Assembly: GCA_030562195.1 (NCBI GenBank)
Contig: CM060199.1
Span: forward strand, 9,444,338 to 9,508,337
Direction: 5' to 3'
DNA from: Nipponacmea schrenckii
Taxonomy: Eukaryota > Mollusca > Gastropoda > Lottiidae
Length of the DNA stretch: 64,000 bases
Positions within the stretch are counted from its first letter, which is position 1. Every line of letters starts with the position of its first letter. This document shows positions 50,701 through 61,370 of this stretch, piece by piece. The position numbers and the translations under genes are program-made. The notes below the pieces were generated by a model. The model worked only from the letters and a program-made list of their open reading frames with translations. It was not told the origin of the DNA and did not search any database.

Positions 50701-51456
50701 GATGCTAACTAATCAATACACATCAAAAGTTTTGGAAACCTTCTTTCAATATGCATAAGGGAATTTCGTATGAAAATGAATTCATCAAATTTAATTGAAC
50801 ACCATAGGCCTTATTCTTGAGAACTTGTTTCGTTAGAGAGTGTAGCCTACAAATTGTTGAAAATTTAGTTGTAAGAGGGTTGAGAAGACAAGGCGTAGTT
50901 TATATAGAATTTCCTTCTATTGGTAGGCCTATATTGTATTCGCTCCAGGATTTAAACGGGGATTTCGGTTTATAGAGGTTTTACTGTATTAGATTTATAT
51001 AATTTATAAACATCATTAGCTATGTGGCCCTTCAGAATGATGTTTGATGTAGATTAAATCTATTTGAAGAAGGGAATCCAATGTACTGATAGGATGACAA
51101 AATCCTGTTTCATTCTCAACTCCTGCCAATATCCATATTATGTTGATTCTAGTCTTGGTCACTGTGTGAATGTTTGCTTTTCCTAATAATTCTGCTTGAC
51201 TGGGCTGTAAAGTGGGTACAGGTAACCCAGGAAAAACAGATGTAAAGAAATTTAGCTAAGGACTAGCTGGTGGAAAGGATGCTAAGCTATGTTGTTATCC
51301 TTTATAAAATTATATGTTTTTGTCTACCATATTGATATTTGAATTTTCTGTTTCAGAGTTATTGGTTCAGTATCCAATCATCCAGAATTTGGAAAAGCTT
51401 TCAAATGTAGAAAAAATTCTCCAATGAATCCTGAATTAAAATGCTCAGTTTGGTGA
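41668..51456 (+). CDS. M13 zinc endopeptidase, endothelin-converting enzyme/neprilysin type
   Basis: Common exons: 44040-44173, 44517-44711, 45160-45276, 45594-45770, 46186-46359, 46693-46782, 47030-47154, 47494-47716, 48051-48227, 48589-48692, 48962-49072, 49391-49458, 49602-49726, 49873-50028, 50538-50614 and 51357-51456. The first exon is either 41668-41758 or 43439-43502, giving about 747 or 738 codons, within the family's usual range. It is a type II membrane protein: a short basic cytoplasmic tail, a membrane segment (residues about 39-60 of the shorter form), and a large ectodomain starting [14 protein letters not shown]. The catalytic residues are complete: NAYY (536-539), HELTH (577-581), the third zinc ligand in ENIAD (637-641) and the C-terminal CSVW. 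It should cleave small extracellular peptides. Sequence resembles ECE1/ECE2 somewhat more than neprilysin; subfamily is not settled. All junctions are GT-AG. Confidence 0.93.
41759..42310 (+). repeat. Tandem array carrying copies of the 5' splice site
   Basis: The array begins exactly at the exon 1a donor. GTAAGTAG occurs at 41759 (the donor itself), 41886, 41976, 42018, 42058, 42100, 42140, 42180, 42222 and 42302, and over 41976-42222 the spacing is 40-42 bp. Each unit continues AGATATATCTGAACCTAGTA. The unit seems to have been made from the first bases of the intron. Confidence 0.85.
43373..43502 (+). other. Candidate alternative exon 1b of the M13 peptidase
   Basis: The best start is ATG 43439 (AATAATGG context, A at -3 and G at +4). 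An upstream in-frame ATG at 43373 is weaker. It encodes [11 protein letters not shown] and an acidic end, then donor GTAAAT at 43503, in the same phase as exon 1a. Alternative first exons encoding different cytoplasmic tails are known in vertebrate ECE1. Confidence 0.65.
44194..44405 (+). mobile_element. Old SINE in M13 peptidase intron 2
   Basis: Diverged copy of the SINE family: GGAGTTGCAGTTATTCAGT at the head, CTGAAGGTCCAGGGTTTAAT as B-box region, and TTAAAGATCCCTTAACAG toward the 3' end. A 130-codon frame across the preceding coding exon (the membrane-segment exon) runs into it by chance. Confidence 0.5.
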
Positions 51457-52055
51457 TCTCATTTTTTCATTATGAGCAGTCAAAATCAACTAATTTTGCT
51501 CAATTCTTTTTCCTTGCCTTTTTTCGACTGGATGATGAATCTCGTAAAACTGATTTAATGAAAACGTCTTCCTGTAAATATACTACTAATCAAGGTTTAA
51601 GTTTGAAATTCTTGCTGGATGATAATTATCAATTATCAAGTGAACAAGTTTTGTTATGGAACTACCTAGTTCTTCCTTATTGATTGATTGTCCAAAATTA
51701 AACTATGCAATTTTATCTTTTTATATTCCTTATTTTCATTTTGATAAAATATAATAATACATTTCTCAGTAATATGTTATAACTGTATTTCTTTCAATGT
51801 AAATTTTCCAATTTTAGATTTTTGTTATTTTGTTCAAATGTGATATTCAAGCATTCCTGCAAACCCATTGAAAAAATTTAACAAAATATAATTACTTCCC
51901 TTGAGTAGAAGGGAAAAGATAGGCCTTAAAATCGTCAAAACAGAATAGAAAGGCTTTGATATAGTGATACAGCATTATGAATTGATAAATAAGGTGATAC
52001 TATAGCCATACCAGCAAGGCTTGGTAAATTAGTAAGGTAAAAAGTAACATAAAAC
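51457..52055. other. M13 peptidase 3' flank
   Basis: Probably the 3' UTR. A short + frame (51441-51683) overlaps the stop codon in another frame and is not protein-like. Confidence 0.5.
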
Positions 52056-52282
52056 ACCCCTTGTTTTACAATGAGCTCTTCCAATTCTTCATACATTTTT
52101 TCATGTTAGAAAATATGCAAAAAGTTTAATAAGAAATATAGGGGTGTCAAATAATAACGGCCAGTACACTATATCTAGCCTTTGAAGTCCTATAAAATTT
52201 ATGACAATGATAATGCATTTATAGTTGTAAATATGTTATGATTAATAGTTTATTATTAACTATTTGACCTTAAACAAGGGGT
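52056..52282 (+). mobile_element. Small inverted-repeat element
   Basis: ACCCCTTGTTT at the left and AAACAAGGGGT at the right end a 227-bp body. A related partial copy at about 59434-59550 shares ACCCCTT, TGAGCTCTTCCAA-like and GGGTGTCAAATA blocks, so this is a dispersed family. Target duplications were not identified. Confidence 0.55.
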
Positions 52283-54035
52283 ATTGTATATTATAAAAGT
52301 TATATTCATGTTTACTTCTGTACAGATATTAAATACACAGTAGAAAGCCAAATTTGAGATTGTGAAATTTCTTTAATAGAAGTTGTTACATTATTGTTTG
52401 TGTCTCATATAGTCTTAGGTCTGAGGTCTATCTTGAATTTGATATTTAAGAATGAATTTTGTGTTCTTCAGGTTACAAATTTTGGTATTAAGTATATGTT
52501 GCAAGTTTTGAAGAAAAATTCAAAGTTACAAAATGTGTTTTGTTAAAGCTAAATGAACCATGATCTGAATAGATTTTATTATGTTTCTCGTGTTCTGGGT
52601 CAATGCCTATTCAACCGATCAAATTGTTCAGTATCAACAAATACAATTATTGAATCTGTTCAAATATTTTGTATGATCCTTTTATATATATCATACATTT
52701 TGTCTGTTTTTTGTTTTTATTCTATTTTTAAAGAAAATTTATGTTTATTATTTCAATCCTATGTGTGCATTCCTTAACCAATATGGGAAATTTGCTCAGC
52801 TCATATTAATTTACTACTTTAGTTTTAGTGTCCTTTGAACAAAAAACACGGCGTATGGTACTCCTTGATTCCCCTGGATTTTCACCCCATGAAATTGAAT
52901 TTTTTGTGGTCAAGATTCCCTCCTTTTGGAATTTTCCCTCTTTAACACTCTTTATATAATATTACAATCCACGGTATTATTTTACCTTTGATGTCGACGA
53001 CGATTATTTCATATATTAACCTGTGGACGAATCTATCGGAAAAAGGGGTTAAAAGTAAAAAAGAAATATAGTTTTCCTTGGATTGTAAGTTAGATATAGA
53101 CCTCAAACCCCTCGGTTAATATTCGAAAAAAAATGTCTCAGACAAGCCCTCGACATTTTTTTTTCGAATATTAACCTTGTATCGGTCTATATCTTATACA
53201 AGGATGTCAATTTTTCTATTGGATTCCAACAACTGCTTATGCGATAAAAATATTTCTGAGGGTTTTTGAGTACTCACAGAGGTTCTTACTGCTACCTTTA
53301 GGTCTGGATTATTAAACCTATTTCCTTATATTAACCCATTTACCCATACATCTAAAATTTTCTCTTAGACTGCACAAATACAGTCTATAATTTAATGTGC
53401 ATAACTAAATAGTTTCTCTTAGTTACAGCTATTAAGTAATGATAATATTTATATGTCAAACCTAGGCGTGGAAGGCTAACAATTGTATCCAATTGTTTCT
53501 AATATTTCTTATATAACTGCTTTTAAACTTCTGTCTGTAGACTTATATTAATAATAATAATAAAAAGGACTTGACTATCCTACATACATCACGTTTAAAA
53601 GGTTTGGAAAATTCTAATTGAATTACTTATATCTTACATCCAGGATAGTGTTATTCGTAATATGTTTAAAGTCAAAGGCCTAAAAATAAACTGGCCTTGC
53701 ACGATTTCTTTAAATCAGTCTTCTTTATTTACTCTTTATTTGTAATCATTGCCAAGCAGCAAAGTGGAAATTTTAAAGGGTAAATGAGAATACGGTCAAA
53801 GGGAACAAACCCACTTTAATAATCCAGATTTAAAAGTCAGACCACTGTTGAGCTGTAAATGTCAACTATTCATTAGTACATTTCATAAGTATTCGGTTTC
53901 AATACAAGCCCCGCATTAATTTCATTTAGTAATTCAGAAGTGTATCTGCACTAATTCATGTTCAAAGCTGGAAAAAATGTCATTTGTATGCCATATCTGA
54001 AAGTACATATTTCTCTCTGGAAGTACAAGTCTACA
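52283..54035. other. Intergenic region with a long hairpin
   Basis: Holds a large imperfect hairpin at about 53089-53202 (GGTTAATATTCGAAAAAAAA against its complement, plus an outer TAGATATAGACC pair) and a short AAT run near 53551. No gene recognised. Confidence 0.55.
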
Positions 54036-54039
54036 TTGA

Positions 54040-54187
54040 TTATATACTTCCGGATTGAAATGACAAACATGGCTTCCCCGATGGAAGAAAACTAGTCGAA
54101 ATGTAGTTCAATAAGAATCTATATATCCAGCAAAGGATAAAACTTGTGAAAGATAAGTGGATTTGCTGGACAATCCATGTGCTCATA
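54040..54187 (+). promoter_or_regulatory. SBP2 promoter/5' leader with uORF
   Basis: ACTTCCGG at about 54046-54053 is an ETS-type site typical of TATA-less promoters. A 9-codon upstream frame with strong start context (ACAAACATGG) runs from 54069 to the stop ending at 54095: MASPMEEN. It lies 92 bp before the main ATG and is in a different frame, so it may limit translation. Alternatively it marks the end of an unrecognised 5' exon. Confidence 0.5.
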
Positions 54188-57073
54188 ATGGATCAAATGT
54201 ATTATTCAAACATTCGCATGGTACGTCCAACCATGGGGCGTTATCCAAACCAACTCGGTGGCACCCGTCACCCTCGACCGCCTGTGAGTGTGACACACCC
54301 CATGCATGGTGTCGTACCTATGCATGTTTGGACTAACGGTACTCCTGTAAGAAACCATTACCCAATGGTGGCTCCAGACCATTTGAACCACAAGAATTCA
54401 ACTGACATCACTGAGAGTAGGCCTACTAAGCCTTCAATGTGTAATACTGAATCACAAACTGACTTTCCAAAAGAGATTGCCGATTTGCATTTGAAAGAAT
54501 TGCCAAATTCCCTATATTTACATAAAGATAAAGTGAAAATTGAAAATATAAATGGTGTTAAAAAGACAGAATCTTCTTCAAATCATTTGTTGGTAGTGCA
54601 GGATATGGCAGCTAATGTGATGACAAGTGGGACACACCCTCGTGGTTCCAAACACCAGAGAACCCTTTCAACTGACTTTTCTCTCAGGGCTAAGACTGTG
54701 GTTATACAAGCTGAAGGTAAGGAACATCAATCTAGTGAAGCTCAAGAAAAAACACAAGAAACCACAGACACAAAGAAAAAAAGAAAACGAAATCGAAAGA
54801 AAAAGAAAGTTAAAGGGGAAAATGCAGAAAATAATGAAAAAGCAGGAGATGGTGCTGAAGGAGAAATTAATATTCGGTTAGAAGATGAATTAGAATTCCC
54901 TGATCTGTCTGGATCAAAGCGTGCACCAGGCTTTGTGGCTGTTCCAGTACCAGAAAACTCCAGTAACTTTAAGTCACTTGGTCAAGCCAACCAGTCACTG
55001 GAGTCAGAAAATGTCCTTGATCATAATTCAGAGAATTTCGAAGTTGAAAATGAAAGCAATGATCATATTCTATTCAAACAGGCAGCAGAAACAAAGAATG
55101 CCAGGAAAAGAAGAAAAAGGAGAGATCAAGCAAACAAGGCAGCAAATGATGAAATGGCAGAAATTACAATCGAACAGCAGATGTTACAAGAACTTGGTTT
55201 GAAGGCCAAGCGTGACCAAGGGCTAACAAAGGAAGCTGCTATTGTAAATACACCAACACCAGCTGCTCTGAAACCTCCCAAAACTGCTAATGGATCTGGT
55301 AAAAATAACCGCAAATCCAACCAACCTATTGCCTTAGACTTTGCTGCAATGATAGATGCCTTAGAACAAAAGAGAGATGATGCCATAACTACAAAAAATG
55401 CCCCAAAGAAACACATTATTAAAAAGAAGGTCAAACCTGAACTTGAACCCCCCAGACGTCCGCACAATCCACTTGATTCAACATGTCCAAAAGTTAAACG
55501 TGGCAAAGAACGTGAATTCCCTAAACCAAAGAAACCAAGCCCTTTAAAGAAAGTTATATTGAAAGAAAGGGAAGAAAAGAAACGTATGAGATTGTTGGAG
55601 GAAGATCCTTCTGGAGTATCTGGAGGCAGTCAGGTTTGTGTTGGTGTTGTTAATCCAGAGAGTGATCTGTCCCAAGATGAGGATAAAGGAAAAGGGTCAG
55701 CAAGTGCTGAACTTTCACCAGTCAGTCAAACATCACCATTCAGTATGAGTCCACTGTCTCCTAGTGCCAGTCCCTTACAATCAGGTTTCAATAGTCCGAT
55801 TGCCAAGGATTCATCCAACCCAGCACTTTTGAAAATACACAGTCGTAGATATCGTGAATATTGTACCCAAATGTTGGAAAAGGATATTGACAATTGTTGC
55901 CTTCAGTTTTTACAGAACTTAGTTCGTTACCAAGATAAACAATATCACAAAGATCCCAAAAAAGCCAAGTCTAAGCGAAGAATTGTTTTAGGTCTTAGGG
56001 AAGTCACAAAACATTTGAAATTACAGAAAATTCGTTGTGTCATTATTTCTCCAAACTTGGAAAAAATTCAATCGAAAGGTGGTCTTGATGATGCCTTAAA
56101 TAATATTCTGAATATGTGTACAGAGCAGGAAGTGCCATATGTTTTTGCTCTGGGTAGAAGAGCTTTAGGAAGAGCGTGTGCTAAGTTAGTTCCTGTCAGT
56201 GTTGTTGGTGTTTTTAATTTCGAAGGTTCGGAAAGACAATTCTGGCGGTTGATTGAACTAACACAAAAAGCTACAGACAGTTACAAAGAAATGGTGTCAA
56301 GCGTTGAAAAAGACCTTCAAGAAAATCCTAATAATCGTGCAGGGCTATCTGGTGTTCCTAATTTGTTTGCCCATATGGGACATTCACGTACCCCATCTGG
56401 TTGTAGTGCCATATCATTTACCAGTAGTATTCTTTCAGAGCCAATCTCTGAAAATTATCCATACTCTGAACCAGAAACTGATAGCAAGGGCTATGAAGTA
56501 TCGAAAAGCTCCCGCTCACAAGTGACTGGAATTCAATCCTCAGTCATCAATGAACAGTCAAATGCTAATTATGAAACTGATGCAGGAAATGAGGCAGATA
56601 CTGAGGATTATCTAGAGCCTGTGGAACCATCAAAATCACCTCAACCTTACTTTAGTCATACTGGCGATAGTGACGAAGATGAGGATCCAGATAACATTGA
56701 AGATTTACCACATATAGATTCCATTCATTATGGAAATTATGATTTGAGTGTGGAAATTCTCTCTCAACATTCTTCTCGTACTATTGAAAACAGTGAAGCT
56801 ATGTCTACACATTCCTCTAGAACTTTACGCGATGGCAGTCCTACCATGCTTCTAGAAAAGCTCAATGAGAAACATAGCTCTTCATCACAACAGAAAACAA
56901 TTGATAAAGATCGGATAAAGAGTTGGGTGGAAGCTACTCAGGGTGTAGCAGATGATACTAGAGTAGATTCTGGTAGTGCTGAAGAAGAACCAGGACATCC
57001 AGTGGAAGGAGAAGAGGAACTCTGTGATATTTCAACTGCTGTGGAGAAGGAAGAGGTTGACACAGCTAGCTAA
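54188..57073 (+). CDS. SECISBP2: SECIS-binding protein 2 (SBP2/SECISBP2L-like), intronless
   Basis: A single uninterrupted frame of 961 codons from ATG 54188; the frame is open 14 codons further up to a GTG, but no ATG lies there. The protein binds SECIS elements in selenoprotein mRNAs and recruits the selenocysteine-specific elongation factor. The C-terminal half carries the conserved SECIS-binding region (from about residue 548, IHSRRYREYC) and an L7Ae-type RNA-binding domain (about 595-700: GLREVTKHLK, VIISPNLEKIQSKGGLDD, FALGRRALGRA, PVSVVG). The N-terminal half is low in structure, with a lysine/arginine cluster at about 196-210 that could be a nuclear localisation signal. An acidic, serine-rich tail follows the domain. 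The symbol is by family; SECISBP2 and SECISBP2L split only in vertebrates. It lacks the introns all neighbouring genes have. AATAAA at 57412-57417 is a possible poly(A) signal. Confidence 0.93.
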   Translation: MDQMYYSNIRMVRPTMGRYPNQLGGTRHPRPPVSVTHPMHGVVPMHVWTNGTPVRNHYPMVAPDHLNHKNSTDITESRPTKPSMCNTESQTDFPKEIADLHLKELPNSLYLHKDKVKIENINGVKKTESSSNHLLVVQDMAANVMTSGTHPRGSKHQRTLSTDFSLRAKTVVIQAEGKEHQSSEAQEKTQETTDTKKKRKRNRKKKKVKGENAENNEKAGDGAEGEINIRLEDELEFPDLSGSKRAPGFVAVPVPENSSNFKSLGQANQSLESENVLDHNSENFEVENESNDHILFKQAAETKNARKRRKRRDQANKAANDEMAEITIEQQMLQELGLKAKRDQGLTKEAAIVNTPTPAALKPPKTANGSGKNNRKSNQPIALDFAAMIDALEQKRDDAITTKNAPKKHIIKKKVKPELEPPRRPHNPLDSTCPKVKRGKEREFPKPKKPSPLKKVILKEREEKKRMRLLEEDPSGVSGGSQVCVGVVNPESDLSQDEDKGKGSASAELSPVSQTSPFSMSPLSPSASPLQSGFNSPIAKDSSNPALLKIHSRRYREYCTQMLEKDIDNCCLQFLQNLVRYQDKQYHKDPKKAKSKRRIVLGLREVTKHLKLQKIRCVIISPNLEKIQSKGGLDDALNNILNMCTEQEVPYVFALGRRALGRACAKLVPVSVVGVFNFEGSERQFWRLIELTQKATDSYKEMVSSVEKDLQENPNNRAGLSGVPNLFAHMGHSRTPSGCSAISFTSSILSEPISENYPYSEPETDSKGYEVSKSSRSQVTGIQSSVINEQSNANYETDAGNEADTEDYLEPVEPSKSPQPYFSHTGDSDEDEDPDNIEDLPHIDSIHYGNYDLSVEILSQHSSRTIENSEAMSTHSSRTLRDGSPTMLLEKLNEKHSSSSQQKTIDKDRIKSWVEATQGVADDTRVDSGSAEEEPGHPVEGEEELCDISTAVEKEEVDTAS

Positions 57074-60000
57074 TATATAAAATGTACTTTACTGTTGTTG
57101 AATATGGGCAAAAATAAGTATTTTTAAACGTACTCAAGTTTATCATGATTGAAGGTTGTATTATAATTAATACTCAGTCTGATTAATATTAAGACGTCTT
57201 TTCCTTCTGTTTCTTATTAGCTTTTATTTTAACCTTCAGTTTGGGTCTAAAAGTGACATTCCATTTGATGAAACCTTTAGACAATCATATTTCATTCATC
57301 TCCAAAACTGGGATTATTTGACACAAACAAAAGGTGTATTCGGTTATAACAAGTATAATGCCAAATCATAGCTTTAGAGATGACATAAATTTGATTGACT
57401 AAAGTGGCTTAAATAAAAGTGAAACCTTATAAAAAACAGAACAAAAAATTGTGCTTAATTTTAATTAGACTGAATTCAAATCTAACATTTAACAAAGACT
57501 GCATGACAGTCTGCATAGATTATTTTAAAGGAAAACTACATTTTAGAATAAACAGAAATATGATTCCCAAACTTTTAAAAACCTATAATGTAATAATGTA
57601 ATTCTTACAAATTTATTAGATTATACAAGGAGTCTATTGTATAGTTATGAGTTAACCAGGTTCCATCACTAATAAAACTTCTTCCTGGCCAGGTTTGAGA
57701 ATAAGAATTGTATGTTTCTCTAAGAGGATGTATTCCTTTAATATTTTATTCTGATTTTGAAATTAATTTTAAGTATTACGCAATGATGATCATATGTTCT
57801 AGTAGACTAGGTGTGAAGCTTACTATTCTACCTAAAACTTGTGCACTAATTTTATAATGTCAACACTTTCGGCTCTTGCATTCAATTACATGCTGTTAAA
57901 ATAGCTATAAGATTGGTAGTAATGGACTGGAAATACCTATATTAAAAAGAATTTTTTGAATTGATACAGAACTTTTTGGCATTTTGGATCTCTCTCGATT
58001 TCAGATTTTGATATTAAGAAAGGGAATTTAGATAGCTGAATTTATGTTTTTATTAGCAGATAAAGCAATTCTTTAGATGCTGTACATAAAGCTTAAATTC
58101 AACTTGATCATCTGTGTTTAGTTGGCAATATTCCTCCAAAAACAGTTAGCTAAATTTAAATTCTTATCTGTTCAATCTATATTTATATACTGGTACATAT
58201 AAATGCAGATAAGCAGGACACAAAAACCATAAATTTCATTAATATGTAAAATTTTATTTCAAAATGCAAAGGTTGTTTATTTTAAACTTTTTTTGATTTT
58301 GTTTTTCATGAATTAGAGGTTTAATTTATTGTTAATTTATTGTGGATTATTAAATAATTTTATTATTGTTATTTAAAGGAACTGTTTCTTGAGATGTAAC
58401 TTATTTTCTTTTGAAGCTCATTCAAACACGTATGTCTCTGCCATTTCACAATGTCAAGGTATTACCAATTCCTTTTAATACGTTTACATGATTAGGCACT
58501 TTTCTCTCATATATTTTTTGGAAATACTGTTCATTTTGATTCTTGGATCAAAGAATAAATTCTTACTTCCGCAGCCATAATTTTATAGTCTTTCTGTATA
58601 GGGCACTTTCAGTGGTGGTTTTCTCCAGCAATTGAACTGTTGTTGTAAAATGCCTTACGTAAAGGTAAAGGTGTGTAATACCTTCAAAAATCTTAATGGC
58701 CAGCTGTCATTAATGTAGTGTGCTTTAATGTGGTGCTTTTAAACTACATGCAAGCAGGGGTTAAGTCGGGCAGGTACTTAGCTTGTATTCATATTCATTT
58801 ACCAACCCCCTTGAAAATGTAGAAACTTACTGATTGGCCTGTTTGAAATCATGATATTGTGCATTGGTACCTGCTCTAATAACACACAGAATAAATGTTG
58901 AAGAGATCGATTTGAATTAAGATAGCAAGATTCTATTAAAACTATTTTACAGTGTATGAATATAATATATTTTTCAATATAATAAGTTATATTTTTTTTA
59001 TCTACTACCATTTTCTTAATTATTTCTAAAGCTTAAAATAATTTATTATTTTGAAATGATTTATAAAAGGGGAGAAGAGTCTATTTTTTTTTAAGATTCT
59101 CTATGATCCTTTATTATGTTTTTTTAAAGCACACCCACAGCTTTTGATGCACATTTTTGGTAGTTTTAGTTGCTTGTGTGAACTTTTCTCTGGTTAAAAG
59201 TATATTTTTCTGCTATGTTTTCATAGGGCAATTTCTATTCAATATTTGAGAACTCAAAACAGACATCTGTGCATAAAGTCCATCTGCTGCCAAGTGTACC
59301 CCGTTTTCTTGTCGTGTCTGACTGATGCTCTCGAAGTGTCAGGCAGCATTTTTGATATTAAGAACATCTCAAATCTAAAGGAATGTAATTAGTTTATTCA
59401 AGGCTGAATGTAATTTTACAGACAACTTAAAATACCCCTTATTTCTAAAATGAACTCTTCCAACATATTACTTAATGAAAATATGCATATGTGGAATAGT
59501 TCATTTGAACATACATGGGTGTCAAATAGATGACTGTCATGTATATGGTCATAAAAAGAGATTTTAAACCAAAATGTGAGCAGTTCATTTTATTTTTAGG
59601 TAGTAGACATCTCACAATATGAGCTAAATCTGAAGAGTTTTGTTTGATATTTATTCTACCTTAGAAAAAAAAATGAACTGGTCAGGTTTTTGTTTGGAAT
59701 GACCTGGATGGCCAGTAATGACTATACCTGAATAGATGCTCAATTTCAAGGACATCAATTGTCCAAAACAACCTCAAATATTTAATTGTATTTTGGCTCT
59801 AAGTGATAATGGAGCACAACTTGCCGATAAACTCCATTAAAAAATCCAGATAATCATTTAAACCAGATTTAACTAAGAATAACTACAATGTGTATTGACC
59901 CCTTTTGAAAAACTTAATTGACGCAATGTCAACCAAAACCTGTAAGTGAGTAATTGGAGATAGGATTAATACCTAGCCAGTGTTACTGGTTTTTGTTGAA

Positions 60001-61370
60001 CAATAACCAAATTAACAGCCACGTGGACTTAAACGACCTTATCAAAATTAATCATTTTACAATTGATATAAAATGGATTGGATATCTCTAAAGATGTTCT
60101 GAACTGGCTTTAAAATTTTATCATCAGGCTTTTTCAGTAGTTTGTAGAGATATATAAGTTCTAGATAAAAATTATTAATGTGTGAATATGTATATTTTGA
60201 GTCTGGATATATTTTATATGATGTATAGAGGTGTCTATTATTAAACAATATATAATCGATTGTCAAATTTTGTTTGTCCATTTGCTATCCCCTTCCTCAC
60301 TTTTATTTCCCCTTTTTAAGCCCCTCAATCATTTATCTATCATGGACATGCAAAGATAGTGTATTTCATCTGATCTATATCATTTCTCCATGGCCTTCAC
60401 TTTGGGGACACTAGCCTGAACAAGTCCATCATTCGACTTAACTCTCACCAATGTTCATAAGTTTCTGAAAGTTGAACAAGCAGCATAATTGTCCCAAAGT
60501 TGATATGAGAAAAGGTACTAAGCAACTCTGCTGTGATCTGTTCTTTTAGTCAGTCCAAATTCGCATTCAAGGCCTATATATTACACCTTTCATAGTAACA
60601 ATAAGCGCATTTGTTACATACAGTAGCTTTTACATCTTTTCTCCTGATAACATCTCACTTTTTTTTAAAGAACTGTTGATTTTATTAAATATACAAACCA
60701 ATAAAAAAAATGGATATTGGTATACACTCTATATATCAATGACTAGCAAATACATACTTCAAATAAACTTATATAAATATAAAGCTTCATACAATCATCC
60801 AAAATCTATTTGAATAAGTCTTTTAAATTCAATTCCCTATCAAGACACCATTAGACAAGAAAATCTCAAGATAAAATTTTTTGTTGTAAGTGTAGAAGTT
60901 TCATTGAAAAATGCCATACTTTCGTTCAGTTTACATCTATTTTACATGAACCCCATCACAACAAACAATGTGAAAGGGGTGTATAGTAATTGTCTCTGGT
61001 ATTCCATTCCCTGTAATGTTTAGCTGCCTCTTGTGGGTAATTGCACCTGTCTGATGTTGGAACCAGGGATCCAGACTATCATCAAACTGTCTTCAATCAT
61101 CTCCCACGTCAACAGCATATAACAATTAATGAGCAATACATAGACATAATAATACAATTAGAGTCCACCAAACATAATTCTAAACATCCACTCTAGTTCA
61201 AGTCAAACTGAACCATCAACTTTACTAGTAGGAACAAGTCCAACTTATACAGTTTCAGTTACAATTTTTCTATCTTTCATACTTTATCATACATAAATAT
61301 CTTGGTATCTCGAGTTTATCTTATTTAAAGTCTGTAGAGATGGAACCAGACAGCATGGATCTCTTCTAGA
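57074..61370. other. SBP2 3' flank and intergenic region
   Basis: 4.3 kb of AT-rich sequence without recognisable exons. The first part is probably SBP2 3' UTR. A partial copy of the element at 52056 lies at about 59434-59550. Short open frames (57419-57601, 58799-59011, 60057-60281) show no domain. Confidence 0.5.

Noticed and set aside
54146..54187. GTG at 54146 as SBP2 start
   Set aside because: Non-ATG start with no supporting context; ATG 54188 in the same frame is the simpler choice.
55126..55506. A 126-codon minus-strand frame within SBP2
   Set aside because: Shadow of the long, well-supported SBP2 frame.
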